DNA of 54,939 nt from an uncultured Lentisphaeraceae bacterium (GTDB taxonomy: Bacteria > Verrucomicrobiota > Kiritimatiellia > RFP12 > DVOR01), in NCBI GenBank assembly GCA_949288955.1, contig CASEMS010000005.1, forward strand, positions 1 to 54,939, written 5' to 3'. Made by a program: the position numbers and the translations under genes. Each line of letters begins with the position of its first letter. Position 1 is the first letter of the stretch. The notes under the pieces are model-generated. The model was not told the origin of the DNA. It saw nothing but the letters and a program-made list of their open reading frames with translations, and ran no database searches. This document shows positions 1 through 6,980 of this stretch, one piece after another.

Positions 1-635
1 ACGGCAACTTCCGCGGCTACTGGGACTACGACTCCGGCGGCCTCGGCGACATGGCCCAGCACTACCTCGACCCCGTCCAATACCTGCTGGGCAAGGACGA
101 CGAGTTCCCCGTCAAGATTGACTACGTCGGCCCCCGCCAGCACCCCGAGGTCGTCGGCCGCTTCGACCGCATCACCCTCACCTACGCCGACGGCACCGAG
201 GTCATCCTCGACGGCAACGGCTCCCTCAAGGACGCCCCCTTCCTCGCCGGCGACCGCGCCACCGTCTGGCCCGTCAGGGCCCGGAAGGACGTCGCCCGCC
301 CCAACTGGGGCGAGGCCGCCAAGCGCGCCTTCCGGATGTTCGACGCCGCCGACAAGGAGCTCAACACCGCCGCCCTCCTCGCCGAGCTGCCCGAGCCCGC
401 CGCCCAGCAGACCGACTTCATGGACTCCGTCCGCACCCGCAAGCGCTTCTGCCTCAACGAGGAGACCGGCTTCCACTCCTCCGCCATGTTCAACCTCGCC
501 ATCGTCGCCGAGCGCCTCGGCCGCGGCTTCGCCTTCGACCCCGTCGCCTTCCGCGCCGTGAACGACCCCGCCGCCGACCGCTTCCTCTTCCAGTCCCACC
601 GCTCCCCGTGGGACGCCGAGTTCCTCAAGGCCTGA
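1..635 (+). CDS. Gfo/Idh/MocA-family oxidoreductase, 5' truncated by window edge
   Basis: The reading frame is open from base 3 and ends at TGA 633-635, so only the C-terminal ~210 residues are present. The visible part begins GNFRGYWDYDSGG and continues DMAQHYLDPVQYLLGKD, a block typical of the second (alpha/beta, substrate-binding) domain of Gfo/Idh/MocA NAD(P)-dependent sugar or inositol dehydrogenases; the Rossmann domain lies upstream of the window. The first internal Met is at base 51 but is not the start. Its TGA overlaps the next ATG (TGATG), so the two oxidoreductases are probably translated together. Substrate unknown. Confidence 0.85.
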   Translation, partial: GNFRGYWDYDSGGLGDMAQHYLDPVQYLLGKDDEFPVKIDYVGPRQHPEVVGRFDRITLTYADGTEVILDGNGSLKDAPFLAGDRATVWPVRARKDVARPNWGEAAKRAFRMFDAADKELNTAALLAELPEPAAQQTDFMDSVRTRKRFCLNEETGFHSSAMFNLAIVAERLGRGFAFDPVAFRAVNDPAADRFLFQSHRSPWDAEFLKA

Positions 636-1849
636 TGACGATGGCCCCCGTCAAAGCCATCGTCATCGGCGCCGGCTACCGCGGCCGCGCCTACGCCGCC
701 TACGCCAAGGCCCACCCCGACGAACTCGAGATCGTCGGGGTGGCCGACCCCACCCAGGCGCAGATCATCCACGCCCCCGCCTACTGGGAGGACTGGCGCG
801 ACTGCCTCGCCGCCCGCCCCGACGCCGCGCTCGCCATCATCTGCACGCCTGACGCCCTCCACCACGCCCCCGCCCTCGCCGCCCTCCGCGCCGGTTACCA
901 CCTCATCCTCGAAAAGCCCATCTCCCCCACCGAGGCCGAGTGCCGCGAGGTCATCGCCGAGGCCCACGCCCGCGGCCGCCTCGTCATGGTCGGCCACATC
1001 CTCCGCCACACCCGCGTCTACGCCACCATTAAGGCCGCCCTCGCCTCCGGCGAGCTGGGCGACGTCGTCTCCATCGCCCACCAGGAATCGATGGGCTACT
1101 GGAAGGCCGCCCACTCCTACTGCCGCGGCAGCTGGGCCTGCGCCGAGAAATCCTCCCCCATCATCCTCGCCAAGTGCTCGCACGACTTCGACCTCTTCGC
1201 CTGGTGGGTCGACAAGCCCGTGCGTGCCGTCTCCAGCTTCGGCTCCATCCTCGAGTTCCGCCGCGAACGGATGCCCCCCGGCGCCGCCGAACGCTGCCTC
1301 GACTGCCCCGCCGCCATCGCCGATCAGTGTGTCTGGAACGCCCGCCGCCTCTACGTGGAGCAGAACGACCTCCGCTACCTCTTCGCCGACCCCTCCCGCG
1401 AGGCCATGCTCGCCCTCATCCGCACCTCCCCCTATGGCCGGTGCGTCTACGCCTGCGACAACGACGTCCCCGACCACCAATCCGTCATGATCGCCTTCGA
1501 GGGCGGCGCCGTCGCCACCCACATGATGACCGGCTTCACCACCCAGAACGCCCGCACCACCATCATCACCTGCACCCGCGGCGAGATCCGCTACGACGGC
1601 CGCGCCCTCGCCGTCTCCCGCTTCGACGGACACCCCGTCCTCGCCCAGCCCCCCGAGCTCTACCGCCACGACAACCCCTCCCGCCACGACGGCGGCGACT
1701 TCAACCTCGTGGCCGAGACCCTCCGCCTCCTCCGCGAGGGCACCCCGCAGGAGATCCGCGCCGTCACCGAGCAGGCCCTCCAGAGCCACCTCATCTGCTT
1801 CGCCGCCGAGCGCTCCCGCCTCGCCCACGGCACCCCCGTCCAGCTCTGA
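635..1849 (+). CDS. Gfo/Idh/MocA-family oxidoreductase with cysteine cluster
   Basis: 404 residues. The N-terminal Rossmann motif reads VIGAGYRGRAYA (about residues 7-18), followed by the conserved EKPIS segment with the catalytic-site lysine (about residue 95) and a C-terminal dehydrogenase domain. A CxxC plus later Cys run (CLDCPAAIADQC, then YGRCVYAC) is seen in a subset of this family and may bind metal; that is inference. The open frame extends upstream to 608, but ATG 635 overlaps the stop of the preceding gene and ATG 641 is a close alternative. It probably acts with its neighbour on one sugar or polyol, since paired Gfo/Idh genes are common in glycan catabolism. No specificity can be read from sequence. 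Confidence 0.88.
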   Translation: MTMAPVKAIVIGAGYRGRAYAAYAKAHPDELEIVGVADPTQAQIIHAPAYWEDWRDCLAARPDAALAIICTPDALHHAPALAALRAGYHLILEKPISPTEAECREVIAEAHARGRLVMVGHILRHTRVYATIKAALASGELGDVVSIAHQESMGYWKAAHSYCRGSWACAEKSSPIILAKCSHDFDLFAWWVDKPVRAVSSFGSILEFRRERMPPGAAERCLDCPAAIADQCVWNARRLYVEQNDLRYLFADPSREAMLALIRTSPYGRCVYACDNDVPDHQSVMIAFEGGAVATHMMTGFTTQNARTTIITCTRGEIRYDGRALAVSRFDGHPVLAQPPELYRHDNPSRHDGGDFNLVAETLRLLREGTPQEIRAVTEQALQSHLICFAAERSRLAHGTPVQL

Positions 1850-1855
1850 GCCCCC

Positions 1856-1950
1856 GATCCTCATCGGCTCAGCCCCTGATCCAAGGTCGGTCAGCCGCTG
1901 ATCCTCTTTGGGTCAGCCGCCGATCCTCTTTGGGTCGGGGGCTGACCCGT
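1856..1950 (-). repeat. 22-base phased repeat array R1 (four units)
   Basis: GATCC recurs at 1856, 1878, 1900 and 1922, exactly 22 bases apart. Read on the minus strand the unit is GGATCGGCGGCTGACCC plus a short filler. It is the only array in the window in this orientation. It lies 26 bases upstream of the -35 box of the next promoter. Confidence 0.85.
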
Positions 1951-1975
1951 GTTTCCCCCTTGACCCGATTGCCGA

Positions 1976-2005
1976 TTGACAGTGCGGGGTGGGAACCATT
2001 ATAGT
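1976..2005 (+). promoter_or_regulatory. sigma70-type promoter for the DUF1796 gene
   Basis: TTGACA at 1976-1981, an 18-base spacer, TATAGT at 2000-2005. Predicted start of transcription is about 2012, just before the first hairpin of the leader. Confidence 0.7.
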
Positions 2006-2011
2006 AGGAGG

Positions 2012-2189
2012 TCGTCACGGGAAGACATCCGTGACGTTTGCGTTTTCGCGCGAATGCTTGCTTGCAACGAAGTCTGGTAAACATCGAAAGAGCACATTCG
2101 GAGCGGACATACGGCAACGTATGTCCTTTCGTTTGTTCCCTTCAAGGCCTTACCAAACACGCATTGCGAACAAACAGAAGGATAGTTTT
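2012..2189 (+). ncRNA. Structured 5' leader N1 upstream of DUF1796 gene
   Basis: About 178 bases between the predicted start of transcription and the ATG. Two 5' hairpins: CGTCACGG 2013-2020 with CCGTGACG 2029-2036, and TGCG 2039-2042 with CGCG 2047-2050. Then a nested arm: CGAATGC 2051-2057 with GCATTGCG 2161-2168 (one bulge), TGGTAA 2075-2080 with TTACCA 2150-2155, CGAAA 2085-2089 with TTTCG 2127-2131, and GGACATACG 2105-2113 with CGTATGTCC 2118-2126 closing on a GCAA tetraloop. There is no run of T after the arm, so it is not a plain terminator. Function unknown; architecture resembles leaders N2 and N3. Confidence 0.6.
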
Positions 2190-3002
2190 ATGCGTCTAGA
2201 AAAGCCTGCTCCGGGGCAAGAGGGGCCTGCCGCCCCCTACGACGCCATCTACTCCATCGGGGCCCACTGCGGATGCGCGATGTGGCTGCGGAAGTGCGGC
2301 CTGCGCTTGGCCTCCGGACCATTGGACTGGGTGCGGGGCGAGTCGGGGTTGTTGAGGCGCGTGGCGTTGATCGAGTCGCGCTTCGCAGGGTGGTTGGAGG
2401 AGAAGAACCTCGTGCTGTTGGAGGAGAATGCGCGCATGCGCTTCTATCGGGACACCGCGCTCGGGGTCGAGTTCCTGCACGATTTCCCCACCCAGATCGC
2501 CTTCTCGGACGCGCTGCGTGCGGCGCAGACACGTTATCGCCGCCGCCAAGAGCGTTTCTTCCAAACCATCCGGACGGCCTCGCGCACCCTTTTGGTGTGG
2601 TTCAACACCAAGCCCTCCCTCTCGGAGGCGGAGCTCCGCGAGGCCTTTCGCCGCCTGCGTGCCTGCCTGGGGCCGAATGTGGAGCTTTTGGCGATCGAGC
2701 ACGCGCCTGACCTCCCACCCGACGAGACACGTTGCGACACCCCGTCGCCGGGCGTCTGGTTCTTTCGGCTGAACCTGCGCACCGAGGAGCCCAGCCCAAA
2801 CCTCATCGTTTTGGGGAACGCGCCCCAAACCCTCCAACGCCTCTTCGCCCCCTTCCGCCTCCGCCCCGACCTCGCCCGGCAGATTCGCCGGTTCGAAAGA
2901 CGGCAATGGTGGATGCGGAAACTCCGCAGAATCCTCGCCGGGTTCGTCCCCAACCGCGCGTTGCGCCGCCAAATCCGTGCGAAGGACAGAGCCTGGGAGT
3001 AA
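2190..3002 (+). CDS. DUF1796 putative papain-like cysteine peptidase-type protein
   Basis: 270 residues. Start chosen at ATG 2190 because AAGGA lies 8 bases upstream; the open frame runs further up but covers promoter and leader. The N-terminus has YDAIYSIGAHCGCAMWL followed by SGPLDW, the signature of DUF1796, a family annotated as putative papain-like cysteine peptidases and often found near capsule or glycan genes. The activity is not established for the family. The first Cys of GAHCGCA is the likely family Cys. Codons move from G-ending near the start to C-ending near the end. Its leader is long and highly structured. No glycan gene cluster surrounds it here. Confidence 0.7.
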   Translation: MRLEKPAPGQEGPAAPYDAIYSIGAHCGCAMWLRKCGLRLASGPLDWVRGESGLLRRVALIESRFAGWLEEKNLVLLEENARMRFYRDTALGVEFLHDFPTQIAFSDALRAAQTRYRRRQERFFQTIRTASRTLLVWFNTKPSLSEAELREAFRRLRACLGPNVELLAIEHAPDLPPDETRCDTPSPGVWFFRLNLRTEEPSPNLIVLGNAPQTLQRLFAPFRLRPDLARQIRRFERRQWWMRKLRRILAGFVPNRALRRQIRAKDRAWE

Positions 3003-3251
3003 CGCGCCACGGGGGCCCCTACCCCCGCGCGAAGGCATGGCCACGCGCGGGCTGACGCGGCCGCCTTCTCGCCGGAGGCCGCCGCCGAGCGGTGGGACGC
3101 CCTCCTCCGCCACCTCCTCACGGCGGACGCGCCGCGCCTCGGCCCCTGCCCCAAGATGGATCGGCCGCCGACCCGAGGCCGGTCAGCCGCTGAGTCAAGA
3201 TGGATCGGCCGCCGACCCGAGGCCGGTCGGCCGCCGAGCGGGGCGGTTTGA
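3003..3251 (+). pseudogene. Possible gene remnant (C-terminal tail) after DUF1796 gene
   Basis: The frame of the preceding gene stays open after its TAA until TGA at 3249-3251. Residues encoded at about 3051-3150 (ADAAAFSPEAAAERWDALL, then RHLLTADAPRL) look like real protein with strongly C-ending codons, and resemble the C-terminal tail of a glycosyltransferase. The first ~48 bases and the part beyond 3150, which is repeat array R2, do not look coding. Either a decayed gene tail or a read-through extension. Low confidence. Confidence 0.3.
3158..3240 (+). repeat. 22-base phased repeat array R2 (four units)
   Basis: The core TCGGCCGCCGA or TCAGCCGCTGA recurs at 3161, 3183, 3205 and 3227, an exact 22-base phase. 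Two of the four units start GGATC and two GGTC. It ends just upstream of the -35 box of the next promoter. Confidence 0.88.
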
Positions 3252-3277
3252 CGGGCGGGGGCGGGTTTCGTTAGACT
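3248..3277 (+). promoter_or_regulatory. sigma70-type promoter for the CNNM/CBS-nadD-rsfS-lysA run
   Basis: TTGACG at 3248-3253, an 18-base spacer, TAGACT at 3272-3277. The predicted start of transcription near 3284 leaves a 131-base leader. Confidence 0.65.
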
Positions 3278-3283
3278 ATGAGG

Positions 3284-3414
3284 CGTTTTGTGGTACTGCC
3301 AATGAGGTGTACGTTCAGCGCGATGCCGAACCGATCGAGCCCCGAATCCCCGTGGCCGCCCCGTGTGGGACGGCAGGTGGGGGATTTTGCCTCATTGGTC
3401 CCTAAGGAGCCTTC
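3284..3414 (+). ncRNA. Structured 5' leader N4 upstream of CNNM/CBS gene
   Basis: Nested pairing: CCAATGAGG 3299-3307 with CCTCATTGG 3390-3398, AATCCCC 3345-3351 with GGGGATT 3380-3386, and CCGCCCC 3356-3362 with GGGACGG 3367-3373 (one mismatch, GTGT loop). The outer stem ends 16 bases before the ATG, immediately ahead of the AAGGAG ribosome site at 3404-3409. The inner hairpin plus ATTTTG could act as a weak terminator if the outer stem does not form, so attenuation is possible. No known riboswitch class was recognised. Confidence 0.5.
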
Positions 3415-4761
3415 ATGGAGAACCTGCCCCTCTTGATTTTGCTGCAAGTGGCCCTCATCCTCGCGAACGCGGTCTTCGCCTGTCTGGAGATCGCGGTGAT
3501 CTCGATGAACGACCGGCGGTTGGAGCGGTTGGCGAAGACGGGGAACCGGCGGGCGGCGCGGCTGATGAAGCTGACGGCGCAGCCGGCGCGGTTCCTGGCG
3601 ACGATCCAGGTGGCGATCACGCTCTCGGGGTTCCTGGGGAGCGCGTTCGCGGCGGAGAACTTCTCGGACGGGTTGGTGGATTGGATGGTGGGCCTGGGGG
3701 TGCCGTTGCCGCCGAAGGTGTTGGATGCCATCGCGGTGGTGGCGATCACGCTCATCCTGTCTTACGTGACGTTGGTCTTCGGCGAGTTGGTGCCGAAGCG
3801 GCTGGCGATGCGGAAGGCGGAGCCTTTGGCGTTGGGGATGTCGGGCCTGGTGTGCACGATCGCGAAGCTGTGCGCGCCGCTCGTGTGGCTGCTGACGGTC
3901 TCGACGAACGGGGTGCTGCGTCTGCTGGGCATCGACCCGCAGGCGGAGGACAACGAGGTGACGGAGGAGGAAATCCGCATGACGGTGGACGTGGGGTGCG
4001 AGAAGGGGGCGATCGACACGGAGGAACGCACCTTCATCCAGAATGTCTTTGAGTTCGACGACCTGACGGCGGGGGAGATCGCGACGCACCGGACGGATGT
4101 CTCGGCGCTCTGGATGGAGGATTCCGACGAGACGTGGGAGAAGACGCTCCATGAGACGCGCCACTCACGTTATCCCATCTGCGACGGGAGCATCGACAAG
4201 GTGGTGGGCGTGCTGATCGCGAAGGATTGGTTCCGCCTGGCGGACCATTCGCGCAAGGCGGTGATGAAGGGCGCCGTGCGCCCGGCGGTCTTCGTGCCCG
4301 AGGGGGTCAAGGCCGACGTGCTCTTCCGCGACATGAAGCGGCGGCACAACCCCTTCGCCGTGGTGTGCGACGAGTATGGCGGGATGAGCGGCGTCATCAC
4401 GATGAGCGACCTGGTGGAGCGCTTGGTGGGCGAGACGCCCGACGAGGACTCCGCGGCCGCCCCGGAGGCGCCCGACGTGGAAAAGGTGGGCCCGAACGTC
4501 TGGCGCGTGCAGGGCTCCGCCCCGCTCGACGAGGTGGCCAAGGCCATCGGCGTGCCGCTCGACGCGGAGGATTGCGACACCTTCGGCGGCTTCCTCCTGG
4601 CGGAGCTGGGGGCGATCCCGGCGGATGGGAGCCAGGCGAACCTGAAGGTGGGGCGCTTGGAGGTGGAGATCCCGGAGATCCGCGGCAAGCGCGTGGCGGT
4701 GGCCTTGGTAACGGTGCTGCCGGAGGAGCGCCCGGAGGGGGAGGAACCCGAGGAGGAATGA
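3415..4761 (+). CDS. CNNM/CBS-pair membrane protein (TlyC/CorC-type divalent-metal transporter family)
   Basis: 448 residues. The N-terminal DUF21/CNNM membrane domain (about residues 1-180, four hydrophobic segments, with ANAVFACLEIAVISMNDRR at the start and FGELVPKR near 130) is followed by two CBS domains (about 195-330, with DEYGGMSGVITMSDLVE) and a C-terminal CorC_HlyC domain (about 350-435). The family includes Mg2+ exporters such as CorC/MpfA and proteins mislabelled hemolysins; export of Mg2+ or Co2+ across the inner membrane is the likely role. AAGGAG at 3404 sets the start. First gene of a run with nadD, with which it overlaps as ATGA. Early codons are strongly G-ending, later ones C-ending. 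Confidence 0.88.
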   Translation: MENLPLLILLQVALILANAVFACLEIAVISMNDRRLERLAKTGNRRAARLMKLTAQPARFLATIQVAITLSGFLGSAFAAENFSDGLVDWMVGLGVPLPPKVLDAIAVVAITLILSYVTLVFGELVPKRLAMRKAEPLALGMSGLVCTIAKLCAPLVWLLTVSTNGVLRLLGIDPQAEDNEVTEEEIRMTVDVGCEKGAIDTEERTFIQNVFEFDDLTAGEIATHRTDVSALWMEDSDETWEKTLHETRHSRYPICDGSIDKVVGVLIAKDWFRLADHSRKAVMKGAVRPAVFVPEGVKADVLFRDMKRRHNPFAVVCDEYGGMSGVITMSDLVERLVGETPDEDSAAAPEAPDVEKVGPNVWRVQGSAPLDEVAKAIGVPLDAEDCDTFGGFLLAELGAIPADGSQANLKVGRLEVEIPEIRGKRVAVALVTVLPEERPEGEEPEEE

Positions 4762-5357
4762 GGGAGATCGGCCTGCTGGGAGGGTCGTTCGACCCGGTGC
4801 ACGCGGCGCACATCGCCTTGGCCAAAGCGGCGATGGCGGCCTTCGGGCTAGGCGAGGTGCGCCTGATGCCATGCGCGCAGCAGGCGTTGAAGGCGTTGGA
4901 GGCGCGGGCGCCGGCGCGGGCGGAGGATCGGTGCGCGATGCTCCGGCTGGCGATCGCGGGGGAGCCGGGGCTGACGTTGGACTGCCGCGAACTCTTCCGG
5001 CGGGGGCCGACGCACACGTATGACACGCTGACGGAGCTGCGGGCGGAGTGCCCGGGGGCGCGCTTCTGGTTCATCGTGGGGATGGATTCGGTGCGGGATT
5101 TCCCGCGGTGGCACCGGGCGGGGGAGTTGGTGGGACTGTGCGAGTTCATCGCCTTCGACCGGCCTGGGGTGGACCCGCCGGAGCACCCCTTCGACCCGAG
5201 GCTGCTGGCCCATCGCCTGAGGGGGCCGCTTTCGGACGCCTCCAGCACGGAGATCCGCCGCGCGGTTGCGCAAGGCGGCGCGTTTCGGTATCCTATGGAC
5301 GTTTTGGCGGGGCGGTATCTCCGCGCCCGCCGCCTTTACCAAGGAGCCCATCGATGA
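4758..5357 (+). CDS. nadD: Nicotinate-nucleotide adenylyltransferase
   Basis: 199 residues. Transfers AMP from ATP to nicotinate mononucleotide, giving deamido-NAD in cytoplasmic NAD synthesis. Seen in sequence: the nucleotidyltransferase motif GGSFDPVHAAHI at residues 8-19 and SSTEIR near residue 163, both NadD hallmarks; length is normal. ATG 4758 overlaps the stop of the preceding gene (ATGA), and its own TGA overlaps the ATG of rsfS, the usual bacterial nadD-rsfS arrangement. Confidence 0.93.
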   Translation: MREIGLLGGSFDPVHAAHIALAKAAMAAFGLGEVRLMPCAQQALKALEARAPARAEDRCAMLRLAIAGEPGLTLDCRELFRRGPTHTYDTLTELRAECPGARFWFIVGMDSVRDFPRWHRAGELVGLCEFIAFDRPGVDPPEHPFDPRLLAHRLRGPLSDASSTEIRRAVAQGGAFRYPMDVLAGRYLRARRLYQGAHR

Positions 5358-5710
5358 AGCAGACAAGCGAGGAGCTGGCCTTGGGCATCGCCCAGGCGCT
5401 CTATGACAAGCAGGCCGAGGACATCCGCGTGCTGGACGTGCGGGGCATCTCGACGGTCACGGACATCTGCGTGGTGGCCTCCGGCACCTCCACGCCCCAC
5501 CTCAAGGCCCTCCAGAAGGCCGCCTTGGCCTACCTCAAGGGCCTGGCCGACACGCGCTGCCGCCTCTCCGGCGAGGCCGACAGCGGCTGGGTGTTGCTCG
5601 ACGCCTTCACCGTGGTGGCCCACATCTTCGTGCCCGAGGCCCGTGCCTACTACGACATCGAGGCCCTCTGGAAAGGCGCCAAGGAACTTCCCTTCCAGCC
5701 CCAGGCCTGA
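5354..5710 (+). CDS. rsfS: Ribosome silencing factor RsfS
   Basis: 118 residues, normal length. Binds L14 on the 50S subunit and blocks subunit joining when nutrients are low. Typical family residues are visible: LDVRGISTVTDICVVASG near the N-terminus, GEADSGWVLLDAFTVVAHIF in the middle, and YYDIEALW near the end. AAGGAG 7 bases before ATG 5354 and the ATGA overlap with nadD fix the start. Confidence 0.93.
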   Translation: MKQTSEELALGIAQALYDKQAEDIRVLDVRGISTVTDICVVASGTSTPHLKALQKAALAYLKGLADTRCRLSGEADSGWVLLDAFTVVAHIFVPEARAYYDIEALWKGAKELPFQPQA

Positions 5711-5711
5711 C

Positions 5712-6971
5712 ATGACCCCCAAAACCCTCCCCTGCCCCGAGGCCCAACTGCGCGACATCGCCGCACGTTGGCCCACCCCCTTCCACCTCTACGACGAGAA
5801 GGCCATCCGCGCCGCCGCCCGCCGCCTGCGCGACGCCTTCGCCTGGAACAAGGGCTTCCGCAACTTCTTCGCCGTCAAGGCCGCGCCCAACCCCTACCTC
5901 ATGCGCATCCTGCAAGAGGAAGGCTTCGGCGCGGACTGCTCCTCGCTGCCCGAGCTGATCCTCTCCGAGCGCGTCGGCCTGCCCGGCGAGGCGATCATGT
6001 TCACCTCCAACGACACCCCCGCCGAGGAATTCGCCAAGGCCAAGGCGTTGGGCGCGAACATCAACCTCGACGACATCAGCCACATCCCCTTCCTTGAGGC
6101 CGTCTGCGGCCTCCCCGAGCGCGTCTGCCTCCGCTACAACCCCGGCCCGCTCAAAGGCGGCAACGCCATCATCGGCAAGCCCGAGGAGGCGAAGTACGGC
6201 CTCACCCGCGACCAGCTCTTCGAGGCCTACGCCCTCCTCCAGGCCAAAGGCGTCCGCCGCTTCGGCCTGCACACGATGGTCGCCAGCAACGAGCTCAACC
6301 CGCAGTACTTCGTCGACACCGCCATCCTCCTCTTCGACCTCGCCGCCGAGCTGCACGACAGGCTCGGCATCTGGTTCGACTTCATCAACCTCGGCGGCGG
6401 CATCGGCATCCCCTACCGCCCCGAGCAGGACGCCGTGGACATCGAGGCCGTCGGCGAGGGCATCCGAAAAGCCTACGCCGAGCGCGTTACCGGCCGCGGC
6501 CTCCCCGACGTCCCCCTCTGCTTCGAGTGCGGCCGCTGCATCACCGGCCCCGCCGGCTACCTCGTCAGCGCCGTCCGCCACCTCAAGCACACCTACCGCG
6601 ACTACGTGGGGCTCGACGCCTGCATGGCCAACCTCATGCGCCCGGCCCTCTACGGCGCCTACCACCACATCACCGTCCTCGGCAAACCGGGCCCCTGCGA
6701 CCACGTCTACGACGTCACCGGCTCCCTCTGCGAGAACAACGACAAGTTCGCCATCCAGCGCCCCCTCCCCGAGGTCGTCCCCGGAGACCTCCTCGTCATC
6801 CACGACGCCGGCGCCCACGGCCACGCCATGGGCTTCAACTACAACGGCAAGCTGCGCTCCGCCGAGCTGCTCCTCCGCGAGGACGGCACCGTCACCCAAA
6901 TCCGCCGCGCCGAGACGATCGACGACTACTTCGCCACCCTCGACTTCTCCGCGCTGCCAACCTTCAAGTAA
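5712..6971 (+). CDS. lysA: Diaminopimelate decarboxylase
   Basis: 419 residues, fold-type III PLP enzyme that decarboxylates meso-diaminopimelate to L-lysine. PLP lysine K56 lies in FFAVKAAPNP; GLHTMVASNELNPQYF carries the conserved His; NLGGGIGIPY is the phosphate-binding glycine loop; ECGR and GSLCENNDK are substrate-site blocks of LysA. It starts one base after the rsfS stop. The DAP route fits a Gram-negative cell wall. An ornithine- or norspermidine-type decarboxylase is less likely because of the GSLCENND block. Confidence 0.88.
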   Translation: MTPKTLPCPEAQLRDIAARWPTPFHLYDEKAIRAAARRLRDAFAWNKGFRNFFAVKAAPNPYLMRILQEEGFGADCSSLPELILSERVGLPGEAIMFTSNDTPAEEFAKAKALGANINLDDISHIPFLEAVCGLPERVCLRYNPGPLKGGNAIIGKPEEAKYGLTRDQLFEAYALLQAKGVRRFGLHTMVASNELNPQYFVDTAILLFDLAAELHDRLGIWFDFINLGGGIGIPYRPEQDAVDIEAVGEGIRKAYAERVTGRGLPDVPLCFECGRCITGPAGYLVSAVRHLKHTYRDYVGLDACMANLMRPALYGAYHHITVLGKPGPCDHVYDVTGSLCENNDKFAIQRPLPEVVPGDLLVIHDAGAHGHAMGFNYNGKLRSAELLLREDGTVTQIRRAETIDDYFATLDFSALPTFK

Positions 6972-6980
6972 AGGCACCCC

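Noticed and set aside
182..1864. Long minus-strand open frames opposite the Gfo/Idh genes, and similar long antisense frames throughout
   Set aside because: They are artefacts of high GC: repetitive Gly/Ala/Val/Asp or Arg/Pro protein with no motif, mirror images of well-supported genes.
2105..2126. Rho-independent terminator in leader N1
   Set aside because: The strong hairpin is followed by TTTCG then mixed sequence, not a T run, and it sits inside a longer nested arm.
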